Shown here piece after piece: positions 1-6,916 of a DNA stretch of 20,261 nucleotides (the stretch's first letter is position 1; every line of letters starts with the position of its first letter). Position numbers and translations under genes: made by a program. The notes under the pieces were generated by a model, which was not told the DNA's origin, searched no databases, and worked only from the letters and a program-made list of their open reading frames with translations. Source of the stretch: an uncultured Alphaproteobacteria bacterium (GTDB taxonomy: Bacteria > Pseudomonadota > Alphaproteobacteria > Caulobacterales > Parvularculaceae). The stretch spans positions 1-20,261 of the forward strand of contig CALAZI010000119.1 in the NCBI GenBank assembly GCA_937895955.1, written 5' to 3'.

Positions 1-47
1 GACTTTTAATCAGAGGGTCGATGGTTCGATCCCATCCGGGCTCACCA
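1..47 (+). tRNA. tRNA-Lys (anticodon UUU), 3' part only
   Basis: The window opens inside a tRNA. The anticodon loop CTTTTAA is at 3-9, giving anticodon TTT at 5-7 (lysine). The 3' anticodon strand is 10-14 and the variable loop 15-19. The T stem gatgg/ccatc (20-24 with 32-36) closes the loop ttcgatc. The acceptor 3' strand CGGGCTC is at 37-43, followed by discriminator A44 and an encoded CCA at 45-47. The D arm and 5' acceptor strand lie before the window. No tRNA-derived direct repeat or integrase is seen nearby, so nothing suggests it was used as an integration site. Confidence 0.93.
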
Positions 48-103
48 CTTCTCTTCGCGATCGGCGGATGATCGCCAACCCTCCCGTGAACGCCATGCCC
101 GGG

Positions 104-120
104 GCCGCTTTATGAGCGGC
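104..120 (+). promoter_or_regulatory. Hairpin enclosing the hutG start codon
   Basis: GCCGCT (104-109) and AGCGGC (115-120) form a perfect 6-bp GC-rich stem, and the loop TTATG (110-114) contains the hutG ATG. There is no obvious ribosome binding site next to it. A 15-codon ORF with an ATG at 68 ends in a TGA at 113-115 that overlaps the hutG ATG. Translation of that mini-ORF could melt the hairpin and deliver ribosomes to hutG. The structure is visible; a regulatory role is inference. Confidence 0.35.
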
Positions 121-930
121 TGCGGGTTCACGCCGGTTGACGTCAGGCGCGGCGAAGGGCCGGTCATCCTCGGCATGCCGCATACCGGAACGCACGCGCC
201 GGCGGCGGTCTTCGATCGGCTGAACGAGGAAGGGCGAACGCTGCGCGACGCCGACTGGCGCGTCGACAGGCTTTATGAAGATCTTCTTGCGGAAGCGACG
301 ATCGTTCGCGCGAATTTTCATCGCTATGTCATCGACGCCAATCGCGATCCCTCGGGCGCATCGCTCTATCCCGGCATGAACACGACGGAACTTGTTCCGA
401 CGACGAATTTCGACGGCGAGCCAATCTGGACGCGCGAGCCTGACGCGGAAGAGATCGAAAGGCGGCGCGTCGCATTCCACACCCCCTATCATGATGCGCT
501 GAAATGGGAGATTGAGCGCGTCCGTGAACGCTGCGGCGTCGCCATTCTCTATGATTGCCATTCGATCCGTTCCGTCGTGCCGCGTCTTTTCGAAGGGACG
601 CTGCCGGATCTGAATATCGGCACCAAGGACGGCGCGACCTGCGCGCCGGAAATCGAGGCGGCTGTGCGCGAAGAGGCGTCGTCATCGGGGCTGAGCTTTG
701 TCGTGAACGGAAGGTTCAAAGGCGGCTGGACGACGCGCAATTACGGCGTTCCCTCGCGCGGCGTTCACGCCATCCAGATGGAGTTGGCGCAGTCTCTCTA
801 TCTGCAAAGCGAGGCGCCGCCCTTCGACTATGACGACGCGCGCGCGGAAAAACTCCGCCGCATTCTCCGTAAAATCCTCAACCGCCTTGTCGAGATCGCT
901 CCCAGTCTCGCCGGGAGGAGCAGGGCATGA
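112..930 (+). CDS. hutG: N-formylglutamate deformylase (N-formylglutamate amidohydrolase)
   Basis: This enzyme hydrolyses N-formyl-L-glutamate to L-glutamate and formate, the last step of the five-step histidine degradation route that runs through formiminoglutamate deiminase; it acts in the cytoplasm. The 272-aa product carries the family landmarks in order: PHTGTHAP near the N-terminus, DADWRVDRLY, HRYVIDANRDPSG, LYPGMNTTELVP, DCHSIRSVVPRLFEG, and near the end NGRFKGGWTTRNYG and VHAIQMELAQ. Its length is normal for the family. The ATG at 112 is the only in-frame ATG before the conserved region, but no clear Shine-Dalgarno precedes it; it sits in a small hairpin loop and overlaps the stop of an upstream mini-ORF. 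Its stop overlaps the hutF start by 4 bp (ATGA at 927-930), so the two are translationally coupled. Upstream hut genes (hutH, hutU, hutI) are not in view. Confidence 0.93.
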   Translation: MSGCGFTPVDVRRGEGPVILGMPHTGTHAPAAVFDRLNEEGRTLRDADWRVDRLYEDLLAEATIVRANFHRYVIDANRDPSGASLYPGMNTTELVPTTNFDGEPIWTREPDAEEIERRRVAFHTPYHDALKWEIERVRERCGVAILYDCHSIRSVVPRLFEGTLPDLNIGTKDGATCAPEIEAAVREEASSSGLSFVVNGRFKGGWTTRNYGVPSRGVHAIQMELAQSLYLQSEAPPFDYDDARAEKLRRILRKILNRLVEIAPSLAGRSRA

Positions 931-2285
931 CGACGATTTTCGCAAGACGCGCGAGGCTCGCAGACGGTTGGGCGCGCGATGTATCGCTGACCATTGAAGG
1001 CGGACGCATTGGCGCGGTCGCCGTCAACGCCAAACCGGCGGACGGGGCGGTTCGCGTCGACACGCTGCTCCCGGCGCTTGGCGATCTTCACAGCCATTCT
1101 TTCCAGCGCGCCATGGCCGGCATGACGGAATACAGAACCGCAGGACGCGATTCCTTCTGGACATGGCGCGACCTCATGTACCGCTTCGCGCAGGAAATCG
1201 AACCTGAAGAGGTCGAGGCGATCGCCGCGCTCGCCTTCATGGAAATGCTCGAGGCGGGATACGCCGCCGTCGGCGAATTTCACTATCTTCATCATCAAAA
1301 AGGGGGCGCGGCCTATGCGGCGGTCGACGAGCTGTCGCAGCGAATATTCGCCGCCGCGGAAACGACCGGCATTGGCCTGACGCATTTGCCCGTGCTCTAC
1401 ATTTATGGCGGCGCGGGAAAAAAGCCGCTGTCAGCCGAGCAGGCGCGCTTTTGCAATGATGTTGACGGCTTCAACCGCCTTGTCGAAACGGCGCGCGGAA
1501 AGCTTCCCTTTGAAGATTCGCGCATCGGCATTGCGCCGCATTCGCTTCGCGCCGTATCGCCTGAAAACCTTGCAGCGGTTCTCGCCGCGCATCGCGACGG
1601 TCCCGTTCACATCCATATCGCCGAACAGCTGAAGGAAGTTGAGGACGTCAAAGCCTGGCTCGGCGCGCGGCCTGTCGAATGGCTGATGCGCGAGTGCTCC
1701 GTGAATGAACGCTGGTGCCTCGTTCATGCGACCCATATGACGCAGGCGGAGACGGCGATGCTCGCCGCGAGCGGCGCTGTCGCCGGCCTTTGCCCGATCA
1801 CGGAAGCCAATCTCGGCGACGGGCCTTTCAACGGCGCGGAATACCTTAAGAATGGCGGCGATTTCGGCGTCGGCACGGACAGCAATGTGCGCATTTCCTT
1901 GACCGAAGAACTGCGTATGCTTGAATATTCGCAACGCCTTCGCGACTTCTCACGGAACGTTCTTTGTACGGATAGTATGAGCGTCGGGGAAACGCTTTAT
2001 CTGAGCGCGGCGAGAGGCGGCGCGCGCGCGCTCGGCCGGGAAGCGGGCGCGATCGCCGCCGGCCGTCTCGCCGATCTCGTCGCTGTCGATTCACGCCGGC
2101 CTTCGTTATGCGCGCTGGACGATGCGCGGCTGCTGGACGGGGTCTGCTTTGCCGCCGGCGACGATGTCGTCACCGATGTCTGGTCGGCGGGGCGGCATGC
2201 CGTGCGCGGCGGCCGTCATCCGGCGCGAGAGGAAATCATTCGCTTATACGCATCCGCGATCAAAAGGCTGCTTGCCCGCAGCTAG
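927..2285 (+). CDS. hutF: Formimidoylglutamate deiminase
   Basis: HutF converts N-formimidoyl-L-glutamate to N-formyl-L-glutamate and ammonia, supplying the substrate of HutG. It is a zinc-dependent amidohydrolase-superfamily enzyme. The 452-aa sequence has the metal motif DLHSHSFQRAMAG (H55, H57), the family stretch SFWTWRDLMYRF, the strand VHIHIAEQ with metal/base histidine, the VHATHMT segment, and GTDSNVRISLTEELR holding the metal-binding aspartate. Its length matches known HutF proteins. The start ATG lies in the 4-bp overlap with hutG, supporting one transcript. The 3' end overlaps the convergent hutD by the four bases CTAG (2282-2285), so the two genes share their stop region and leave no room for a terminator between them. 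Confidence 0.95.
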   Translation: MTTIFARRARLADGWARDVSLTIEGGRIGAVAVNAKPADGAVRVDTLLPALGDLHSHSFQRAMAGMTEYRTAGRDSFWTWRDLMYRFAQEIEPEEVEAIAALAFMEMLEAGYAAVGEFHYLHHQKGGAAYAAVDELSQRIFAAAETTGIGLTHLPVLYIYGGAGKKPLSAEQARFCNDVDGFNRLVETARGKLPFEDSRIGIAPHSLRAVSPENLAAVLAAHRDGPVHIHIAEQLKEVEDVKAWLGARPVEWLMRECSVNERWCLVHATHMTQAETAMLAASGAVAGLCPITEANLGDGPFNGAEYLKNGGDFGVGTDSNVRISLTEELRMLEYSQRLRDFSRNVLCTDSMSVGETLYLSAARGGARALGREAGAIAAGRLADLVAVDSRRPSLCALDDARLLDGVCFAAGDDVVTDVWSAGRHAVRGGRHPAREEIIRLYASAIKRLLARS

Positions 2286-2806
2286 CGGTTTACGACGACA
2301 AGCGTCGGTCCGCTGGGACGCAGCCGAATTGAACAGCCGTCATCGTTCAGAAGAATTGAGCCCGGCTGAACGAGGGGGCCGCCCTCAACCGCGCAGGCGG
2401 ACGCCAGCGGCAAGACTGCGCACGCCCTCGTCTCATGAACGCCGCCGTCAAGTCGAACGACATCCATTGCGGTCCGCGCAGGATCATAGATGAGATTGAA
2501 ATCGCGGACCGGACCGTCGATGAGCGCGCAATCGATCGCAAGATCGCCGGAAAAACGCACCGGCGAACCGGGCGTCGCTTCAATCTTTCCGTTCTCATGC
2601 CGCAATATCAGTCCGGCGCCGCTGAGGACGGTGAGAACCCGCTCCAGCCCGGCAAATATTGAAAACGCGCCGTCGCGCTCCACCTCGGCGAAAGAAAGCC
2701 GCCAGACGAGCCCTTTTTCCTCGCGGGCCTGCGCGACCTCGCGCGTTACGCCGCCGCCATTCTTCCACGGGGAAAGCGGCAGGCTCTCGATTTCAACGAT
2801 CCTCAT
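2282..2806 (-). CDS. hutD: HutD family cupin protein (histidine-utilisation associated)
   Basis: The 174-aa product begins MRIVEIESLPLSPWKNGGGV; the segment SPWKNGGGVTREVA is the HutD signature. The rest is a bicupin-like run of beta strands with short glycine turns, for example LSGAGLILRHENG. HutD proteins lack a proven enzymatic activity. Work in Pseudomonas points to a role in limiting or tuning hut expression, perhaps by sensing a pathway intermediate. Here the gene faces hutG-hutF rather than following them and overlaps hutF by 4 bp. The minus-strand start has a modest AAGG Shine-Dalgarno six bases upstream. Identity is well supported by signature and neighbours; function is known only loosely. 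Confidence 0.88.
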   Translation of the reverse strand: MRIVEIESLPLSPWKNGGGVTREVAQAREEKGLVWRLSFAEVERDGAFSIFAGLERVLTVLSGAGLILRHENGKIEATPGSPVRFSGDLAIDCALIDGPVRDFNLIYDPARTAMDVVRLDGGVHETRACAVLPLASACAVEGGPLVQPGSILLNDDGCSIRLRPSGPTLVVVNR

Positions 2807-2903
2807 GCGACGCCTTAGGCTTCAACGCGAATCTTTCCTGGAAAGGGACAATCCGACCGACCGCGCGAAGCGGATGTTAGCCTCGAAGGGGGAGCATTTC
2901 TTC

Positions 2904-3503
2904 ATGATTTTCGGCGGCCGAAAGTTTGAGGAATTCAAACCGGCGCGGCGCGTATTCGCCGGCCGCGGCCGTTCCATGCTGACTTTCGGGGAATGGAAGA
3001 TTGCGCTTTTTTCAATGGCGTTCGGCGGCGCCCTCGTCAGCGGCTGGCTTTACGGCGCGGCTGACCCAGCCGAAAAAATCGCACTCCTCCAGCCGCCGTT
3101 AACTTTTGCGGCGGCGGAGCCGAACCGCGCTCAGGACCATTCCGCCGCGGCGATCGCGCCATATGAAGCTTCCAGCGCCGTAGCTGACGTTTCCCCCGTC
3201 GGCGCCGATTATTATATCGCCCAGGCGGCGCGCGTCGTGTCGGGCGATACGTTCTATCTTGAGGGCGTTTCGGTCGGCATAGGGCTTTGGGGCGTCAAAT
3301 CGCCGGCGCGCCATGAACCGGGCTTCGGTGAGGCGAGCGAGATGCTCGCCGCGCTTATCGCTGACCGCACGCTGTCCTGCGAACATATGGATTCGGAACC
3401 GAACGGGCGGATCCTTGCTCGTTGCTATTTCGAAGATGGCGCGGAACTATCGGAAGAAATGGTCAAAGCTGGGGCGGCGACGGCTTTTTCCCATAATCTA
3501 TAG
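2904..3503 (+). CDS. Membrane-anchored thermonuclease-fold (SNase-like) protein with altered active site
   Basis: With the ATG at 2904 (AAGGGGGAG ten bases upstream) the product is 199 aa. It has a short basic N-terminus, one predicted membrane segment (about residues 33-52), an Ala/Pro-rich linker, and from about residue 105 a staphylococcal-nuclease fold: RVVSGDTFYLEG, IGLWGVKSPA, GEASEMLAALI, NGRILARC and a closing MVKAGAATAF. In that family the active site uses Asp21, Arg35, Asp40, Glu43 and Arg87. D115, E143 and R169 appear to match, but the Arg35 position is G127 and the Asp40 position is K132. Nuclease activity is therefore doubtful, and it may be a structural or binding domain. The domain probably faces the periplasm. 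In-frame ATGs at 2874 and 2976 are alternatives with poorer ribosome binding sites. It is divergent from hutD with a 97-bp gap. Confidence 0.8.
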   Translation: MIFGGRKFEEFKPARRVFAGRGRSMLTFGEWKIALFSMAFGGALVSGWLYGAADPAEKIALLQPPLTFAAAEPNRAQDHSAAAIAPYEASSAVADVSPVGADYYIAQAARVVSGDTFYLEGVSVGIGLWGVKSPARHEPGFGEASEMLAALIADRTLSCEHMDSEPNGRILARCYFEDGAELSEEMVKAGAATAFSHNL

Positions 3504-3944
3504 AAAATCCGGCTGCTGACTGACGGCCGCTTATTTCCGCAAAGCCAAGCGGGCGCCGACATGATTGCCCGCGCCCGCTGCGCATCCTGAAATCCGACTG
3601 ACAGCCTTAGCCCTTTCCGCGTATGAAGCGTCGTGCGGAGCAGGATGCGGTCTCGCTATAGTCTCCATCAGGGACGCGCGCTCGGGAGGGGGGATACGAT
3701 GCGCGCAGGTTGACGATTACGCCGGTACTTGTGCTTCATCAGTCATTGTCAGGCCACGGAGGAAATGATCTGACATCGATAATTGAAAACCCAATAGCGG
3801 GCCGCGTCAATTCGAAATCGTATTAACTAAATTCACATTTTTACCGTCTGTTAATAAAGGTAAACGATCCGCTAACGTCATGTGCGCTGATTTGATTGTG
3901 CGGCTTCAGCCTGCAGGGAATTGAACCGTCGCGTATTTTCGGTC
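3504..3944. other. Gene-poor intergenic stretch between SNase-like gene and tRNA-Ser
   Basis: No convincing protein-coding gene is present. The stretch holds the hairpin at 3549-3578 and a TATAGT box at 3657-3662. A very strong Shine-Dalgarno-like run (GGGAGGGGGG, 3684-3693) precedes the five-codon ORF ATG CGC GCA GGT TGA (3699-3713). A second GGAGG lies just before a three-codon ORF, ATG ATC TGA (3765-3773). From about 3779 the composition turns AT-rich and includes an inverted pair TTTACC/GGTAAA (3840-3845, 3859-3864). The 67-aa frame at 3565-3768 shows no recognisable features and is probably chance. Confidence 0.6.
3549..3578 (+). terminator. GC-rich hairpin downstream of the SNase-like gene
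   Basis: GCGGGCGC (3549-3556) and GCGCCCGC (3571-3578) form a perfect 8-bp stem around a 14-nt loop, 45 bp after the SNase-like stop codon. There is no U-tract on either side, so it is at best a weak or Rho-assisted terminator. Confidence 0.3.
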
Positions 3945-4034
3945 TGGCGGATGGGGTGGGATTCGAACCCACGAGACCCTTGCGAGCCTGCCGGTTTTCA
4001 AGACCGGTGCCTTCAACCGCTCGGCCACCCATCC
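3945..4034 (-). tRNA. tRNA-Ser (anticodon UGA)
   Basis: On the minus strand the acceptor GGATGGG (4034-4028) pairs with CCCATCC (3955-3949), followed by discriminator G and an encoded CCA (3947-3945). The anticodon stem ccggt/accgg closes the loop CTTGAAA, giving anticodon TGA (4000-3998). The T loop GTTCGAATC is canonical, and a long variable arm of class II type (GCTCGCAAGGGTCTCG region) is typical of serine tRNAs. It reads UCN serine codons, mainly UCA. It is divergent from rlpA, and its promoter lies in the gap before that gene. Confidence 0.97.
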
Positions 4035-4045
4035 GGGAGCCGCGG

Positions 4046-4073
4046 ACCATAGTCATGCCGGCTTAAATGGCAA
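4046..4073 (-). promoter_or_regulatory. Candidate sigma-70-type promoter of tRNA-Ser
   Basis: On the minus strand a -35 box TTGCCA (4073-4068) and a -10 box TATGGT (4051-4046) are separated by 16 bp. The -10 box ends 11 bases before the mature 5' end of tRNA-Ser, as expected for a tRNA gene with a short leader. Each box has one or two mismatches to consensus. It sits in the upstream region of the divergent rlpA. Confidence 0.5.
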
Positions 4074-4153
4074 GCGGGCGAACCCCGGCGGAAGGGGCGG
4101 AATCAAGCGGGTTCCGGTTGCGAAATCTGACGAAAAATCGCATAGGCTTCAGG

Positions 4154-5071
4154 ATGCCCAATCGCTCTTCAGGCGCCCCGTCGGCGCATCGGTTTTTCGC
4201 GCTGGCGGCTCTCTCAGCCTTGCTGGCTGCGTGCTCGACAAGCAGATTGCCCGATGCCCCTAAAACCGTCGGCGCTGCGGCAAAGCCGCATTACAAGATC
4301 GGCGCGCCCTATAAGATCGACGGGCGTTGGTATGTGCCGAAGGTCGACGAATCCTATGACGAGGTCGGCGTCGCCTCTTGGTATGGCGACGCCTTTCACG
4401 GTCGCCAGACCGCGAATGGCGAGATCTTCGACAAGCGGCGCCTTTCCGCCGCGCACAAGACATTGCCGCTTCCGACAATCGCAGAAGTTGAAAACCTTGA
4501 AAACGGTCGTCGCGCTCTCGTGCGCATCAATGACCGGGGTCCGTTTGTCGATGATCGCGTTATCGACCTGTCGCATGCGGCGGCGGACGAACTCGGCTTC
4601 ACGGCGAAAGGTCTCGCTCGCGTCAGAGTGCGCTATGTCGGCGAAGCGGAGCTGACCGCGCTGGCGGCCTTGCCGGGGCGCGAGGCTTCTCAGCCGACGC
4701 GGGTCGCCGAGCGGCGGGCTCCGACGATGTCGACCCCGGACGTCGCCGCGCCAGAGGAGGACCTTCTCGCGGACCTCATTGCTAGCGCTACCGGACAATC
4801 GCCTTCAGCGAGCCCAACTATGGCCGCAGATCCATCGGAAATGTGGGTTGAAATCGCCAAGCTCGACGATCTGAACGCTTTAGAGCGCATGCGGCTGGAC
4901 CTTCCGGACCTCGGTCCCGTGAGCGTCCAGTCGGCGCAAACCGAAGGTCGGACGACGCAGTCGCTGCGGATCGGTCCCTTCATCGATGAGGCGATCGCTT
5001 TCGCATCGCTGTCGCGCGTTCAGGCGGCCGGTTTCGGCGGCGCGCGGATCATACGCGGGGCCGGCGGTTGA
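4154..5071 (+). CDS. rlpA: RlpA-family septal lytic transglycosylase-like lipoprotein with C-terminal SPOR-like domain
   Basis: RlpA proteins are outer-membrane lipoproteins with a double-psi beta-barrel domain that cleaves peptidoglycan strands lacking stem peptides, often at the septum. Starting at ATG 4154 gives 305 aa with a lipoprotein signal ending LLAAC (lipidated C27); the frame stays open upstream to an ATG at 4067, but that start would bury the signal. The barrel domain covers about residues 68-160: VGVASWYGDAFHGR, TANGEIFD, LSAAHKTLPLPT, RINDRGPF and RVIDLSHAAADELGF. The residues matching the E. coli catalytic trio are present (E90, H101, D127). A low-complexity linker leads to a SPOR-like module (about 220-305, ending in the GPFIDEAIAFASLSRVQAAG segment) that would bind denuded septal glycan. 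It is first in the operon, 31 bp ahead of dacA, which trims stem peptides. Confidence 0.92.
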   Translation: MPNRSSGAPSAHRFFALAALSALLAACSTSRLPDAPKTVGAAAKPHYKIGAPYKIDGRWYVPKVDESYDEVGVASWYGDAFHGRQTANGEIFDKRRLSAAHKTLPLPTIAEVENLENGRRALVRINDRGPFVDDRVIDLSHAAADELGFTAKGLARVRVRYVGEAELTALAALPGREASQPTRVAERRAPTMSTPDVAAPEEDLLADLIASATGQSPSASPTMAADPSEMWVEIAKLDDLNALERMRLDLPDLGPVSVQSAQTEGRTTQSLRIGPFIDEAIAFASLSRVQAAGFGGARIIRGAGG

Positions 5072-5102
5072 ACAAAAAAAAGGTTGAGTTGAGGAATTGA
5101 AG

Positions 5103-6272
5103 ATGCAGATTTTCGTCAGAACGATTTCAGCGATTGCAGCGGCATGCGCATTGGCGGCGACAAGCAATGCCGGCGCGGAAATCACGACGCCGGCTCCCTA
5201 TGCCGTCATCATGGACTATGAGACGGGCGCAATCCTTTTTGAAAAGGATGCGGACACGCCCGTAGGGCCGTCATCCATGAGCAAATTGATGACGGTGGCT
5301 ATCGTCTTTGAGAAGCTGAAGAGCGGCGAACTCAACCTCACCGACGAATTCTCCGTTTCGGAAAAAGCATGGCGCGAAAAGCAAGGCTCATCAATGTGGG
5401 TCCGCGTCGACACGAAGATTCCGCTTATCGACCTCTTGCGCGGGATTATCGTTCAGTCCGGCAATGACGCATGCATCGTTATCGCCGAGAATGTTTCCGG
5501 CACTGAAGAAGCCTTCGCCGACCTTATGACGAAAAAGGCGCGCGAATGGGGGTTGAAGAATTCAAAATTCGTCAACTCGACCGGTTTGCCCAATGAAAAC
5601 CAGAAAATGAGCACGCGCGATCTTGCGATCCTTGGTCGAAAAATCATCAAAGACTATCCGGAACTCTATAAGCTCTTCGCCGAACGCGAATTCACCTGGG
5701 AAAGAATCCGGCAGCCGAATCGGAATCCGCTATTGTCGAATTTCAAAGGGGCGGACGGACTGAAGACCGGCCACACGGAAGAGAACGGGTATGGTCTCGT
5801 CGGGTCTGCGATCGTCAACGGCGAACGCAGGATCCTTGTCGTCAACGGCCTCAACTCCGAAAAAGAACGAGCGGTTGAGAGCGAGCGTCTGATGCGCGCG
5901 GCATTCAATGACTTCACCAGACGGGCGCTTTATAAACCAGGAGACATCGCCGGCGACGCGCTGGTGTTCGCCGGCCGTTCGCCGAGCGTGCCGCTGGTGA
6001 CGAAAGAAGAAATTTCGATGATCCTTCATCGCGCGGACGCCGAGGCGGTCAACGCCAAAGTCGTTTATGAGGGACCGGTTCAGGCGCCGATCGCCGACGG
6101 GCAGCAAATAGGCTACCTTCGGATCGCCGCGGGCGAAGGCGACGCGCGCGAGTTTCCGCTTTATGCGGCCAAGGAAGTAAAGGCTGTCGGTCTTTTGGGA
6201 CGCATCGGCCTTGCGGCGCGCCAACTGATCGGCGGCTCGCCGAAAACGGCGGATGCCGGCGCGGCCCAATAA
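5103..6272 (+). CDS. dacA: D-alanyl-D-alanine carboxypeptidase, PBP5/6 (DacA) family
   Basis: It removes the terminal D-Ala from peptidoglycan pentapeptides in the periplasm. The ATG at 5103 is preferred because GAGG lies eight bases upstream; a TTG at 5097 would be too close. The 389-aa product has a signal peptide ending near NAGA/EI (residue 25). The three serine-transferase motifs are S58-M-S-K61, S119-G-N121 and K221-T-G223 (in GLKTGHTEENGYG). The conserved NSTGLP and MSTRDLAILG segments are present, followed by a beta-rich C-terminal domain (about 275-355) and an amphipathic end (VGLLGRIGLAARQLIGG) like the membrane anchor of PBP5. Length is normal. It follows rlpA and overlaps tmk by one base (TAATG), linking cell-wall trimming with replication genes in one transcript. 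Confidence 0.95.
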   Translation: MQIFVRTISAIAAACALAATSNAGAEITTPAPYAVIMDYETGAILFEKDADTPVGPSSMSKLMTVAIVFEKLKSGELNLTDEFSVSEKAWREKQGSSMWVRVDTKIPLIDLLRGIIVQSGNDACIVIAENVSGTEEAFADLMTKKAREWGLKNSKFVNSTGLPNENQKMSTRDLAILGRKIIKDYPELYKLFAEREFTWERIRQPNRNPLLSNFKGADGLKTGHTEENGYGLVGSAIVNGERRILVVNGLNSEKERAVESERLMRAAFNDFTRRALYKPGDIAGDALVFAGRSPSVPLVTKEEISMILHRADAEAVNAKVVYEGPVQAPIADGQQIGYLRIAAGEGDAREFPLYAAKEVKAVGLLGRIGLAARQLIGGSPKTADAGAAQ

Positions 6273-6916
6273 TGACTCCTCAAAAGCGCGGGCTCTTCAT
6301 CAGCTTTGAAGGCGGCGACGGCGCAGGGAAGTCGAGTCAGATCAAGCGCCTTGCTGAGTTCTTGCGCATGCGCGGCGAGGCCGTGATTCTTACGCGCGAG
6401 CCCGGCGGGTCCGGCGGGGCCGAGGCGATCCGAAAACTTCTGGTCGAAGGCGCGGTTGAGCGCTGGAGTCCGATGGCTGAAGCGCTCATGATGTACGCGG
6501 CGCGCGCGGATCATCTAGAGCGGGTGATTTTGCCGGCGTTGGCGCGCGGGGAAACCGTGATTACGGATCGCTTTGCGGACTCGACGATGGCTTATCAGGG
6601 AATAGCTGGCGGTCTTGGCGAAGAGACGATCGCGCGCCTGCATGCGCTCGTTGTCGCGGATCATAACCCCGATATCACCCTGATTCTGGATGTCGCCACC
6701 AAAGTCGGGCTGGCGAGAGCAGGCGGGCGCGTCTCCGATGAAAGTCGATTTGAGCGCAAGGGGGTTGGCTACCAAGAGAACGTTCGTCAGGCGTTTTTGA
6801 AGATCGCCAGACGCGATCCGGAACGCTGCGTCGTCATTGATGCGTCGCCCGACGAAGAAACGGTCTTCAAATCGGTCGTCGCTGCGGTTGAAAAGAAGCT
6901 CCGGTCGCGCCGATGA
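6272..6916 (+). CDS. tmk: Thymidylate kinase (dTMP kinase)
   Basis: It phosphorylates dTMP to dTDP with ATP, an essential step in dTTP supply. The 214-aa protein has the P-loop FEGGDGAGKSS (residues 12-22), the TREPGGS motif for dTMP binding, the TDRFADSTMAYQG motif containing the DR pair, and the lid segment with SRFERKG. Length and motif spacing are standard. The ATG overlaps the dacA stop (TAATG), and its own stop overlaps holB by ATGA at 6913-6916, so expression is coupled to both. Confidence 0.96.
   Translation: MTPQKRGLFISFEGGDGAGKSSQIKRLAEFLRMRGEAVILTREPGGSGGAEAIRKLLVEGAVERWSPMAEALMMYAARADHLERVILPALARGETVITDRFADSTMAYQGIAGGLGEETIARLHALVVADHNPDITLILDVATKVGLARAGGRVSDESRFERKGVGYQENVRQAFLKIARRDPERCVVIDASPDEETVFKSVVAAVEKKLRSRR

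Noticed and set aside
31..40. Ten bases CCCATCCGGG of tRNA-Lys recur at 4028-4037, as if flanking an island
   Set aside because: The second copy is the end of the tRNA-Ser gene; the match is short, falls in conserved tRNA sequence, and no integrase or mobile gene lies between.
10..561. 183-aa minus-strand frame ending SPDGIEPSTL
   Set aside because: The end is the translated tRNA-Lys, and the rest is antisense to hutG.
3565..3768. 67-aa plus-strand frame
   Set aside because: It starts inside a hairpin loop, lacks a ribosome binding site and shows no domain or signal.
3841..4056. 71-aa minus-strand frame containing EGTGLENRQARKGLVGSN
   Set aside because: It is the translation of the tRNA-Ser gene, a known false-positive pattern.
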